From assembly GCA_903847545.1 (NCBI GenBank), contig CAINDZ010000414.1, forward strand, positions 1 to 30,788: 30,788 nt of DNA, read 5' to 3'. The notes below the pieces were generated by a model, which saw nothing but the letters and a program-made list of their open reading frames with translations, had not been told where the DNA came from and ran no database searches. The first letter of the stretch is position 1. Every line of letters begins with the position of its first letter. Shown here in pieces: positions 7,088 through 14,580 of this stretch. The DNA comes from an uncultured bacterium. GTDB taxonomy: Bacteria; Krumholzibacteriota; Krumholzibacteriia; LZORAL124-64-63. Made by a program: the position numbers and the translations under genes.

Positions 7088-8068
7088 CTATTCAGCCGTC
7101 CCGATGGCCTGGACGTTGAATACCTGCACCAGGCTGCGGAACGACTGCGCCACGTAGACGTGGCCGTTGCCGTCCGCCGCCATCGACACCGGGTAGTAGA
7201 AGGCGCCCGGTGTGTCGCCGATCGAGCCGTACTCGGCCACGAACTCGTTCCGGCCATCGAAGGCCATGATCTTGTGGCGCAGCTGGTCCAGCACCAGCAG
7301 CGTCCCGCCCGGGCCGGCCGCGGCGGCGACGGGGAACACCATGCGGCCGGGGGACGAGCCCACGCGACCGAAGCTGCCGGTCTGCTGGCCATCCTCGTCG
7401 ACGACCAGCATCACGTGGAGGTTGCCGCCGGGCACGCGGAACGTGCCGTCGGGCATCTGCGCCGGGCGCCCGAGGTTCATGTCCAGCTGGGCGTCGTCGT
7501 TCTGGCCCTCGCCGATGACGTGCGACCACAGTAGGGCGCCGGTGTCCTTGTCGTGCTTGGCCATCAGGCCGCTCGCGCCGTCCACCGTCACGTAGTGGCC
7601 GTCGCGTGCGACCAGCAGGTGCGTGGGGCGCCAGTCGCCCGCGGGGCGCTCGACACGGTAGCCGTCGGGTTCGCCGTAGGTGTCCAGGCGCACGATCGAC
7701 GCGTCCTGCCCGTCGACCGCCGACGTGGCCACGAGGCGGCCCTCATGGTCGACGGCGCCGTCGCTCGGCAGCGAGATGCCCGCGAAGCCGCCGGTGCGGA
7801 AAGTCTCGCAGCCCGCGGCGTTGAACACGTGCAGCGCGCTGTAGGCGGATTCGGTGACGCAGATCTCGCCGGCCACGGCATCGCAGGTGACGGCTGCGGG
7901 GCGGGCCCGGCCGTCGTGGTTCTGCGAGAGGTTCAGCGCGCCCGAATACTGGAAGCTGACCGTGCCGGTCGTCGCAGCCGCCACCGACGCAAACGCAAGG
8001 GCGGCTGTTATCACAGCAACACCCTGGAGGCCGTTCGCGATCGTGGTGGAGGGGCGATGGAAGGTCAC
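7088..8068 (-). CDS. Exported NHL-repeat beta-propeller protein
   Basis: This 326-residue protein has a signal peptide (hydrophobic stretch about residues 14-31, ending VAAA) and then a beta-propeller. NHL-type blades are clearest in residues about 228-320: 'GSFGRVGSSPGRMVFPVAAAAG..GTLLVLDQLRHKIMAFD', then 'EYGSIGDTPGAFYYPVSMAADGNGHVYVAQSFRSLVQVF'. Earlier blades are more divergent. There is no CxxCH motif. The start is GTG 8068; its ribosome site is weak, so the start is less certain. A near-consensus promoter lies 66-93 bases upstream and a hairpin follows the stop, so it seems to be its own unit between the 42-haem gene and the OmcS-like gene. In the Geobacter osc cluster a beta-propeller protein (OscD, as I recall) shapes OmcS nanowires; a similar role is inferred. 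Confidence 0.85.
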   Translation of the reverse strand: MTFHRPSTTIANGLQGVAVITAALAFASVAAATTGTVSFQYSGALNLSQNHDGRARPAAVTCDAVAGEICVTESAYSALHVFNAAGCETFRTGGFAGISLPSDGAVDHEGRLVATSAVDGQDASIVRLDTYGEPDGYRVERPAGDWRPTHLLVARDGHYVTVDGASGLMAKHDKDTGALLWSHVIGEGQNDDAQLDMNLGRPAQMPDGTFRVPGGNLHVMLVVDEDGQQTGSFGRVGSSPGRMVFPVAAAAGPGGTLLVLDQLRHKIMAFDGRNEFVAEYGSIGDTPGAFYYPVSMAADGNGHVYVAQSFRSLVQVFNVQAIGTAE

Positions 8069-8078
8069 GCGTCACGCT

Positions 8079-8127
8079 CTTGTCACAGGTTTCGTTGGGA
8101 GGCCGGTCGTCCCGGCTCACTTGTCAC
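8079..8127 (-). repeat. GTGACAAG direct repeats at the propeller promoter
   Basis: The octamer GTGACAAG (minus-strand sense) occurs at 8079-8086 and again at 8120-8127, with 41 bases between start points. The second copy covers the predicted transcription start. A 5-bp stem, GCCGG/CCGGC, lies between them at 8102-8116. The pair could be an operator or a leader element. Confidence 0.35.
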
Positions 8128-8133
8128 GGATAT

Positions 8134-8161
8134 ATCATATCACACGCCCGGACGATGTCAA
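8134..8161 (-). promoter_or_regulatory. Near-consensus sigma70 promoter of the beta-propeller gene
   Basis: On the minus strand TTGACA (8156-8161) and TATGAT (8134-8139) are 16 bases apart, and TGA just before the -10 makes it an extended -10. This is the best promoter match in the window. Transcription would start near 8127, about 60 bases before the GTG start. Confidence 0.75.
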
Positions 8162-8256
8162 CCCATACGCCAAAAAATAAACGTGTGATTGGGCATCGCA
8201 TATGACTTTCGGTATCAAAATGTAACTTGTGACATATCCTACATTTAACTTGGAGT

Positions 8257-8343
8257 TCGGGAAAACAGAAGCGGCAGGCCGGGGAAACCGGCCTGCCGCC
8301 CGGGGTTGGAACGCCCCGCGGGAGGGTTTGGCGACCCTCCCGC
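8257..8343 (-). terminator. Two-hairpin terminator of the 42-haem operon
   Basis: After the 42-haem stop the minus strand reads a perfect 10-bp stem (8318-8327 with 8334-8343). It then reads a perfect 12-bp stem GCGGCAGGCCGG/CCGGCCTGCCGC (8271-8282 with 8288-8299, 5-base loop), followed by TTCTGTTTTCCC. The second hairpin with its T-rich tail fits an intrinsic terminator well. Confidence 0.85.
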
Positions 8344-8357
8344 AGGGGTGTCGGAAG

Positions 8358-11300
8358 CTAGGAACCCTCGCGCTTGGGGCGCAGCTTGTCGGTGTGGCAA
8401 CCGATGCAGAGCTTGCCGTCGGGATCATCCCGCAGGAAGCGCACGAACTGCGACCCGTGCGGGTCGTGGCAGCTGTCACACGTCATCTTCAGGCCCGTGC
8501 GGGGATCGACGGTCGTCTCGCCCATCGGGTGGTCGGTGTGGTCCCGGTAGGTGTGGCACGCCAGGCAAACCTCGGGGGCCTTGACGCCGTCGGTGCTCTT
8601 GGGAGCCGCCAGGTGCGGGTCGTGGCAGGCCGTGCAGAGGTCTCCCTTCACCTCGGGATGGCGATGGGCCGCCTTGCGGTTGAGGTCCACCTTGTCCTGG
8701 TGGCACGTGCCGCAGATGGCCGCCTGCGACCGCGGCAGCAGCGGCGCGTTCGGCGACGTGTGCGGCGAGTGGCAAACCGTGCAGGCCTTCTCGCCCGTCA
8801 GCGGGGCGTGCAGGGTCCCTGTCTTCAGGTCCTCCTTCATCGCCACGTGACAGCCGAAGCACAGCGCCGGCTGCGCGGCCTTCGTCGCCTTCGTGCTGCC
8901 GACATGGCAAGCCGCACAGTTGCCCTGCGCGAACGGCGCGTGCTCGTTCGGGTGGGGCAGGTTCGCCCGCTTGGCGGCGTGCGGCGTGTGGCAGCCCGCG
9001 CAGTCCGCGTCGGCCACCGGGAAGCCGCGGTGCTTGGCCGGCAGCGCCTGCGGCGCGTGGCACTTGGCGCACAGGACCTTCGTCTCGGCGACCAGGTTCA
9101 TCTCCACCGGGCCGCCGTGCGGGTCGTGGCAGCGCGTGCAGGCGCCGGTCTTCAGCGGCGCGTGCACCACCGGCAGCTTCTTGAGCTCCTCGATGGGCTT
9201 GTGGCAGCTGACGCACAGCTCCGCGGCCGGCAGCCGGAGCAGCTTCGGCTGCGGCGAGGCATGGGGGCTGTGGCAGGCCTCGCAGCGACCCTCGCGCACG
9301 GGGGTGTGGGCGAGCTCCGGCCGGGGCGTCAAGGTGGACGGGTCGTGGCAGGTCGCGCACACCACGGCCGTCGTCGTGCCCTTCAGGAAATGCTCGCCGC
9401 GCGAGACGTGGGGGTTGTGGCACGCGCTGCACTCGCCGTCCCCGAACGGCGCATGCACCGTCTGCCCCGGGGCCGCGGCGTCCGGCAGGCTGTCGTGGCA
9501 CTGGGCGCAGACCGGCGTCTGGTTGGCGATCGGCTCGGCCGACTGGTGGCAGCTGGCGCAATCGCGGTCGGCGAACGGCGGGTGGGCCTTGGCCACCAGC
9601 AGGCCCGGCACGGTCGCGTTGTGCGGCTCGTGGCAGTCCAGGCACGCCATGGAGGCCCCGTCGCGCCCGCGGTGCTTCTCCTGGAAGCCGGCGCCCTTCT
9701 CGTCATGGCACCGGAAGCAAAGCGCCGGCACCTTGTCGCGCAGGAACCCGGGACCCTGGCCGCCGTGGGGGAGGTGGCATTCCAGGCACTCGCCCTGGCT
9801 GGGCGGGTGGATGGAGGCGGCGCCCTTCGGCGCGGCGATGTCCTCGTGGCACAGCCCGCAGAGCTTGTCCTTGTCGGCGACCAGGAGCACCTTGCGCGTC
9901 GAGCGGTGCGGATCGTGGCACGCCGTGCAGTTGCCGTCGCTCACCGGCTTGTGGCCCTGCCAGCCCGTTCCGGACGGCTGCCCCACGTCGTGGCAGGCCG
10001 CGCAGGTCGGGGCCACCGGCTGCCGCAGCAGCGCGTGCTCCTGCCCGCCGTGCGGCAGGTGGCAATCCAGGCAGGCGCCCTCGGCCGCCGGCGGGTGCAG
10101 CGCGCCGCCCTCGGGCTGCTTCGACAGGTCGGCGTGGCAGCCGGCGCACAGGGCCGCCGGGGCCTTGGTCAGCAGCGCGGGCTGGTCCGAGGTGTGCGGC
10201 TTGTGGCAAGCCAGGCACTCGCCGCGGGCCACCACGTCGTGCGTGTTCGGGGCCGAAAGTTCCAGCTGCACCTTGGTGTGGCAGCCGAGGCACAGCGTGC
10301 CGGCTTCCTTGCGCAGCAGGGCCGGATGGCTGGCGCTGTGCGGGTCGTGGCACACCGAGCACGCCTGCTTGGCCAGCGGGGCGTGGACCACGGTCGCGGT
10401 CGCGCCCGCCGCCGGCAGGACGTCGGTGTGGCAGCCGGCACAGACGGCGTTCGTCTCGTCCTTCATCAGCTTGGGACGGTCGCCGCCGTGCGCGTCATGG
10501 CATGTGCTGCAGGCGCCCTCGGCCGCCGGCGCGTGCTGGACGGCGCGCTCGAACGGCTGCGATTCGTGGCAGGACAGGCAGACCTTGCGCTCGCCGGCCA
10601 CCAGCAGGGCCGGCCGCGCGCTGCCGTGCGGCGCGTGGCACTGCACGCACTCGTGCTCGGCCGCGGGCGGGTGCGGGACCTTGCGCGACGCCGGGTCGTC
10701 GTGGCACTGCACGCAGAGTTCGGCGGCGGGCACCGTCAGGGCGCCCTTCGCGGCGGTGGGCGAAAGGTCGTGGCACTGCGCGCAGTCGCCGTCGGCCATC
10801 GGCGCGTGCTGCACCGCGTACTGCAGGTTCTCGCCGTCGGCGCTGTGGGGGTCGTGGCACGACACGCAGCCCGAGACCGTGCCCTGGACCTTGTGCGCCT
10901 TGGCCAGCTTGCCGGCATCGGCGTGGCACGACAGGCACATCTGGTCGCCCGGCAGCTTCAACAGGCCTGCGTTGTCCGACGCGTGCGGGTCGTGGCACGC
11001 CGCGCAACCGCCCTTGGCCAGGGGCTGGTGCACGTGCTTGCGCTGGTACGGCTTGGGGTCGTGGCACTTGAAGCATGCCGCCTGGCCGGCCGCCGGCAGC
11101 AGTCCCGGCTGGCCCGAGCCGTGCGGGTCGTGGCAGCCGGTGCAATCGCCCTTGCGCAGCGGGTCGTGCACGACGTCACGCTTCGTCACGCCGATCAGGT
11201 CCTTGTGGCACTCGGTGCACAGGTCCTTGCCCGTGTTCTTCAGCACGAGCTTGCCGATGACCCCGTGGCGCCGGTGGCAGCCCTCGCAGTCGCGGGCGGC

Positions 11301-11486
11301 AAAGGGCTGGTGGGCCGACTTCGCGGGGACCTTCTTCAGCGTCTCCTGGTGGCAATCGACGCATCCCTTCGTCTTGAAGCCGGCGGCCGCGGCCGGGGCG
11401 GCGCACAATCCGGAGACGAGGGCCAGCGCCAGGAGGGCCCCCAGGGCGTCCCGGCGACGGGCATGGGCAGCGGTGCTGTGATCCAC
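8358..11486 (-). CDS. 42-haem c-type cytochrome (doubled-CXXCH type)
   Basis: This 1042-residue exported protein contains 42 CxxCH motifs, counted both in the translation and as the reverse-strand codon pattern. They are spaced about 24 residues apart almost without interruption from residue 42 to the C-terminus. Many sites read CH-D/x-PH-G/x, followed by a Leu-rich stretch, as in Paired_CXXCH (doubled-CXXCH) repeats. Extra His residues between motifs can supply the second axial ligands. The start is GTG 11486 with AGGAGG seven bases upstream; an RRR n-region and hydrophobic core end in PAAAA about residue 35. It lies 20 bases after the chaperone gene, last in its operon. Beyond the haem repeats there is no recognisable domain. 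It could be a periplasmic or outer-membrane-spanning wire feeding the OmcS-like cytochromes; location is inferred. Confidence 0.93.
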   Translation of the reverse strand: MDHSTAAHARRRDALGALLALALVSGLCAAPAAAAGFKTKGCVDCHQETLKKVPAKSAHQPFAARDCEGCHRRHGVIGKLVLKNTGKDLCTECHKDLIGVTKRDVVHDPLRKGDCTGCHDPHGSGQPGLLPAAGQAACFKCHDPKPYQRKHVHQPLAKGGCAACHDPHASDNAGLLKLPGDQMCLSCHADAGKLAKAHKVQGTVSGCVSCHDPHSADGENLQYAVQHAPMADGDCAQCHDLSPTAAKGALTVPAAELCVQCHDDPASRKVPHPPAAEHECVQCHAPHGSARPALLVAGERKVCLSCHESQPFERAVQHAPAAEGACSTCHDAHGGDRPKLMKDETNAVCAGCHTDVLPAAGATATVVHAPLAKQACSVCHDPHSASHPALLRKEAGTLCLGCHTKVQLELSAPNTHDVVARGECLACHKPHTSDQPALLTKAPAALCAGCHADLSKQPEGGALHPPAAEGACLDCHLPHGGQEHALLRQPVAPTCAACHDVGQPSGTGWQGHKPVSDGNCTACHDPHRSTRKVLLVADKDKLCGLCHEDIAAPKGAASIHPPSQGECLECHLPHGGQGPGFLRDKVPALCFRCHDEKGAGFQEKHRGRDGASMACLDCHEPHNATVPGLLVAKAHPPFADRDCASCHQSAEPIANQTPVCAQCHDSLPDAAAPGQTVHAPFGDGECSACHNPHVSRGEHFLKGTTTAVVCATCHDPSTLTPRPELAHTPVREGRCEACHSPHASPQPKLLRLPAAELCVSCHKPIEELKKLPVVHAPLKTGACTRCHDPHGGPVEMNLVAETKVLCAKCHAPQALPAKHRGFPVADADCAGCHTPHAAKRANLPHPNEHAPFAQGNCAACHVGSTKATKAAQPALCFGCHVAMKEDLKTGTLHAPLTGEKACTVCHSPHTSPNAPLLPRSQAAICGTCHQDKVDLNRKAAHRHPEVKGDLCTACHDPHLAAPKSTDGVKAPEVCLACHTYRDHTDHPMGETTVDPRTGLKMTCDSCHDPHGSQFVRFLRDDPDGKLCIGCHTDKLRPKREGS

Positions 11487-11506
11487 GTTCGAGCCTCCTG
11501 CTGCGA

Positions 11507-12856
11507 TCACTTCGAGGCCGCGTTGTTGATGGTGGCGGCATTGGCGGTCGCCGCCTTGGCGACCTCGGCGACGACGCGCGCCACTTCCTGCTCGGCACCG
11601 GGCAGGATGACGATCGGGGATTCCTTCTCCAGGCGCGCGATGATCATGGCCATGTGGTCGCGCATCGCGTCGCGCTTCATCATGCCCAGGATCTGCTCCC
11701 GGCACTGCTCCAGGGGCAGCGGCTGCCCGGGCTCCAGGGCGACGACCTGCGCGACCACCCAGCCGTCGGGCACCTGGTAGGGCTCGGGCACCATGTTCAG
11801 CTTCACGTCCTCGGGCTTCAGGCCCATTTCCTCCGGCCGCAGCCACATGTCGGGGAACGGCGCCGGCCCCTTGGCCACGCGCTTGTCGTTCTCGGCCAGC
11901 CAGCGCACCGTCGCGCCGCCGAGGATCTTCTCGCGCAACTGGTTGGCCACCTCGGGCGAGGCCGCCTTCAGGCTGGCCATCTTCAGGCGCGGCGGCGCGG
12001 TCACTTCAAGCGTGTGCGCGCGGTAGTAGTGCGAGATCTCCTGGCTCGTGGGCGCGAAGTCGAACTGCAGCAGGACGCGGAGCGCCTCCTCGAGGATCGT
12101 GCTGCGCTCGAAGCGCGCGCGCAGCATCACCATCTGCGGCTGCTGGTCCATCTTCTGCGCCTTCAGCTGGCGGTTCACGGCGACCTGGGCCAGGTGGTCG
12201 CGCAGGATGTCGTCGCGGCGCTGCGAGGCGTCCGGCTTGCCGACCAGGCCGTGGAACTCGGTGAAGCGCAGCTCGCGCGTGAAGTCGGCGACCGTCAGTG
12301 AGCGGCCGTTGCCCACGCGGGCCAGCACCTCGGTGCTGTTCTGCAGGCGCTTCTGCACCGCGGCCTCGGCCGAGCCGTAGTCCAGCGACCGGAGCACCGT
12401 CGAGTCGACCGAGACGCCATAGCGGCGGAACAGTCCGTCCAGGTAGGCGCCGACCGCGGCCTTGCGCTTGTCCTGCACGCCCGGCGTCTCCGCGGGGATG
12501 GCCAGGGCGACGGAGTCGAGCAGTGCCTTCATGCACTCGTGACGGACGACCTCGTCGCACTGGTTGCGGACGGTGAACTCCTGGTCCAGGCCCATGCGGA
12601 AGCCTTCCTGGATGATCAGGTGGTTCTGCGTGAGCCGCTTGAGGATGTCCTTCGGCTCGCCGAACGACAGCGCGACGTTGTTCTCGTTCCTGACCTGCAT
12701 CAGGCCGAGCTCGATGTTCAGCTCCGTGGTGGTGACGGTGTCGGGCCCGACCAGCGCCAGGGGGATTTCCCGGGGTGTTTCCGCCATGGTGCGGACGGCC
12801 GAGGCCATCACGACGGCCGCGGTGGCCAGGGCCAGGCGCTTCGTTGTCGATTTCAT
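11507..12856 (-). CDS. SurA/parvulin-like periplasmic chaperone
   Basis: This 449-residue exported protein has a signal peptide (MKSTTKRLAL..., probable cut after 'RTMA', residue 25). A SurA-like helical N-terminal region follows, with 'LNIELGLMQ' and 'ILKRLTQNHLIIQEGFRMGL'. A parvulin-like segment lies at about residues 272-372: 'ISHYYRAH', 'PRLKMASLKAASPEVANQLREKILGG', then 'DGWVVAQVVALEPGQPLPLEQCREQIL'. The parvulin motifs with catalytic His and 'GGDLGWF' are not preserved, so isomerase activity is doubtful and the main job may be chaperoning. The ATG at 12856 overlaps the previous stop as ATGA, with GGAGGAG upstream. Its place beside CsgG-like and multihaem genes matches the prolyl-isomerase-type chaperone (OscH) I recall from the omcS companion cluster. 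Confidence 0.82.
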   Translation of the reverse strand: MKSTTKRLALATAAVVMASAVRTMAETPREIPLALVGPDTVTTTELNIELGLMQVRNENNVALSFGEPKDILKRLTQNHLIIQEGFRMGLDQEFTVRNQCDEVVRHECMKALLDSVALAIPAETPGVQDKRKAAVGAYLDGLFRRYGVSVDSTVLRSLDYGSAEAAVQKRLQNSTEVLARVGNGRSLTVADFTRELRFTEFHGLVGKPDASQRRDDILRDHLAQVAVNRQLKAQKMDQQPQMVMLRARFERSTILEEALRVLLQFDFAPTSQEISHYYRAHTLEVTAPPRLKMASLKAASPEVANQLREKILGGATVRWLAENDKRVAKGPAPFPDMWLRPEEMGLKPEDVKLNMVPEPYQVPDGWVVAQVVALEPGQPLPLEQCREQILGMMKRDAMRDHMAMIIARLEKESPIVILPGAEQEVARVVAEVAKAATANAATINNAASK

Positions 12857-13929
12857 GGGGTGGGCTCCTCCAGGAGGCGTTGCAGGTTGGGCCAGAGTTG
12901 ATCGGCGCCCTTGCGCATCTGTTCCAGCAGCGTCGGCGTGTGCGTCAGCCCGAACCACCCGGTGTGCGGGGCGCCCGGGGCCAACACGGAGTCGGCCGCG
13001 CGGACACGCCCGGTCCCGAGGTCGAGCACGCGCCAGGTCATCGTCAGGTCCCCGGCCTCGCTGGCGCCGGCGGCGGCGTCCTCGGGCTCGGGCGGCGCGG
13101 CCACCGCGACGGCGCTGCCGTCGCGGCCGAACGAGACCACCTCGGCCTCGACGGCCAGGGCGACGCCGAAGGCCTGCGCCAGCAGGTCGCGTCCGCCGCG
13201 GTCCAGGCGGGTCAGGTCGCGACCGTCGGCCAGCGCCACCCCCGTGGCCAGCGCGGGATCGAGCACGCGCCGCGAGGTGTCGCGCACCGCCTCGGCGAGC
13301 AGGCACGTCGTGGCCTGGCGCGCCGCCAGGGCGTCCAGGCCGATGCCCGTGCCCGGCAGCACGAGCAACGCGGCGCCCTTGCCGGTCAGGTTGCGCAGCG
13401 AAGGCATCGCGTCGCGAAGCACGTCGACCAGGGCGTGTTGCCAGCGGCCGGTGGGGACGGGCGCCTCGGCGATGCGGATGTCGGCCAGCCTGCCCGTGCC
13501 GGTCGCCACGGACCGCCCGGTCGCCGTGAAGCGACCGTCGCCGGAAAGCAGCGTGAAGGCGACCAGCGTCTCGGCGCCCACCTCGTCGCGCAGCCCCGAC
13601 AGGAACGCCGGCGGCAACGACGCCGCCGAGCGAACCCGGAAGCGGTGGACGAGTTCCTCGGTGGCGGCGCGGTCGGCCAGCGGCTGGTCGGTGGCGCCGA
13701 CCATCGCGGCGATCATGTCCAGCGCCGTGCGGCGCACGGTCGCGACATCGGCCTCCAGGCCGGCCACGGGATCGCCCTCGATGTGCAGCATGATGGCGAT
13801 GGTCCCGGGTCGCGGCGCCTGCCCGGCGGCGACCAGCGTGTCGGGCGCGTCCCCGGCAGCGCCGGCGCCCGTCGCCAGGAGCAGCCCGGCGACGGCGCAC
13901 AGCAGGCGGCTGCCGGGCACGATGCGCAT
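12853..13929 (-). CDS. Exported protein with two CsgG/TolB-N-like domains
   Basis: This 358-residue protein has a signal peptide ('LLCAVAGLLLATGAGAA', cut about residue 25) without a lipobox Cys. Two similar segments follow. One (about 40-190) opens with 'GTIAIMLHIEGDP' and includes 'RDEVGAETLVAFTLL'. The other (about 190-350) opens with 'GAALLVLPGTGIGLDALAARQ' and includes 'AQAFGVALAVEAEVVSF' and 'MTWRVLDLGTGRVRAADS'. This pattern of a 'VAVLPF'-type strand, helix, 'G.D.V..G.V' strand and 'R..D..TG.V' strand suits the CsgG/FlgO/TolB-N fold. It shares one base with the lipoprotein stop (TGATG) and overlaps the chaperone start. It is probably a periplasmic part of an outer-membrane channel. The domain assignment comes from pattern only. 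Confidence 0.68.
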   Translation of the reverse strand: MRIVPGSRLLCAVAGLLLATGAGAAGDAPDTLVAAGQAPRPGTIAIMLHIEGDPVAGLEADVATVRRTALDMIAAMVGATDQPLADRAATEELVHRFRVRSAASLPPAFLSGLRDEVGAETLVAFTLLSGDGRFTATGRSVATGTGRLADIRIAEAPVPTGRWQHALVDVLRDAMPSLRNLTGKGAALLVLPGTGIGLDALAARQATTCLLAEAVRDTSRRVLDPALATGVALADGRDLTRLDRGGRDLLAQAFGVALAVEAEVVSFGRDGSAVAVAAPPEPEDAAAGASEAGDLTMTWRVLDLGTGRVRAADSVLAPGAPHTGWFGLTHTPTLLEQMRKGADQLWPNLQRLLEEPTP

Positions 13930-14510
13930 CAGAACAGGGTCTCCAGCGCGGCGCGGACGTTGGCGCGGGCCACGTCGAAGATGCCGGCCGTGCCGCCGCC
14001 GAACAGCTTGCGCATGACCGAGGTGCCGTCGGTGCGGGTCTGCGAGGACCAGACCAGGCGCCCGGTCTGCGTCTCGTGCAGCTGGTAGACCGACGTAACG
14101 ACCTGCGCGGGGTCATGCGCGGAGCGCTCGGTGCCGTATTCCTCGACGGTCCCGAAGAAGACGCCGTCGACCTGCAGTCGCTTGCCCAGTTCCATGACCT
14201 GTTCGGGGCTCATCACGCGGTCGGGGGCGATCTTCATCTCGGACACGATCGCGAGCGTCTCGCCGCGGTCGGCCACCTCGACCTGCCCGGTCTTGAGGAC
14301 CTCGGTCACGAAGATCGACTGCACGCGCTGTGCCGCGAACGTGTCCTGCGTGAGGTTGTAGAAGGGGAAGATGGCGACCCGGCGAATGAAGCTGAAGTCG
14401 ACGTCCTCGCGGATGTACTGGCTGGCGCGGGGGCCGCATCCGGCCGCCAGCGAGCACAGGACCACCAGCGCCGTGGCCAGGCCGAGGGCTGCGTTCCTCG
14501 TGTACTTCAT
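13929..14510 (-). CDS. CsgG-like outer-membrane lipoprotein
   Basis: This 193-residue lipoprotein has a signal peptide ending LAAG-Cys25. Residue +2 is Gly, so no inner-membrane retention signal is seen and outer-membrane anchoring is likely. The mature part starts a CsgG/LpoB/GNA1162-like fold: 'IRRVAIFPFYNLTQD', 'SIFVTEVLKTGQVEVADRGE', 'LGKRLQVDGVFFGTVEEYG', and 'YQLHETQTGRLVWSSQTRTDG'. The start at 14510 has AAAGGA six bases upstream. It is the second gene after the barrel, and its stop overlaps the next start. CsgG forms the curli secretion pore, and the osc cluster is reported to have channel-like proteins, so a role in exporting cytochrome subunits is plausible but inferred. Confidence 0.8.
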   Translation of the reverse strand: MKYTRNAALGLATALVVLCSLAAGCGPRASQYIREDVDFSFIRRVAIFPFYNLTQDTFAAQRVQSIFVTEVLKTGQVEVADRGETLAIVSEMKIAPDRVMSPEQVMELGKRLQVDGVFFGTVEEYGTERSAHDPAQVVTSVYQLHETQTGRLVWSSQTRTDGTSVMRKLFGGGTAGIFDVARANVRAALETLF

Positions 14511-14580
14511 CGTTCGTCCTTTCGCCGGTCGGCCCGCACCCGCAGGGCAGCCCGTCACACGAAAATCTGCGATACCGCAG

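Noticed and set aside
8394..11363. CRISPR-like regular repeat array
   Set aside because: The regular ~70-base recurrence of the 'gtggca' pattern comes from CxxCH codons inside one coding frame, not from identical repeats with unique spacers.
8229..11780. Very long open frames (over 860 and 1180 codons) on the strand opposite the 42-haem gene
   Set aside because: They mirror the repetitive, GC-rich haem-repeat codons, lack a family match or ribosome site, and their translations are rich in Arg, Gly, Ala and Val in the manner of a shadow frame.
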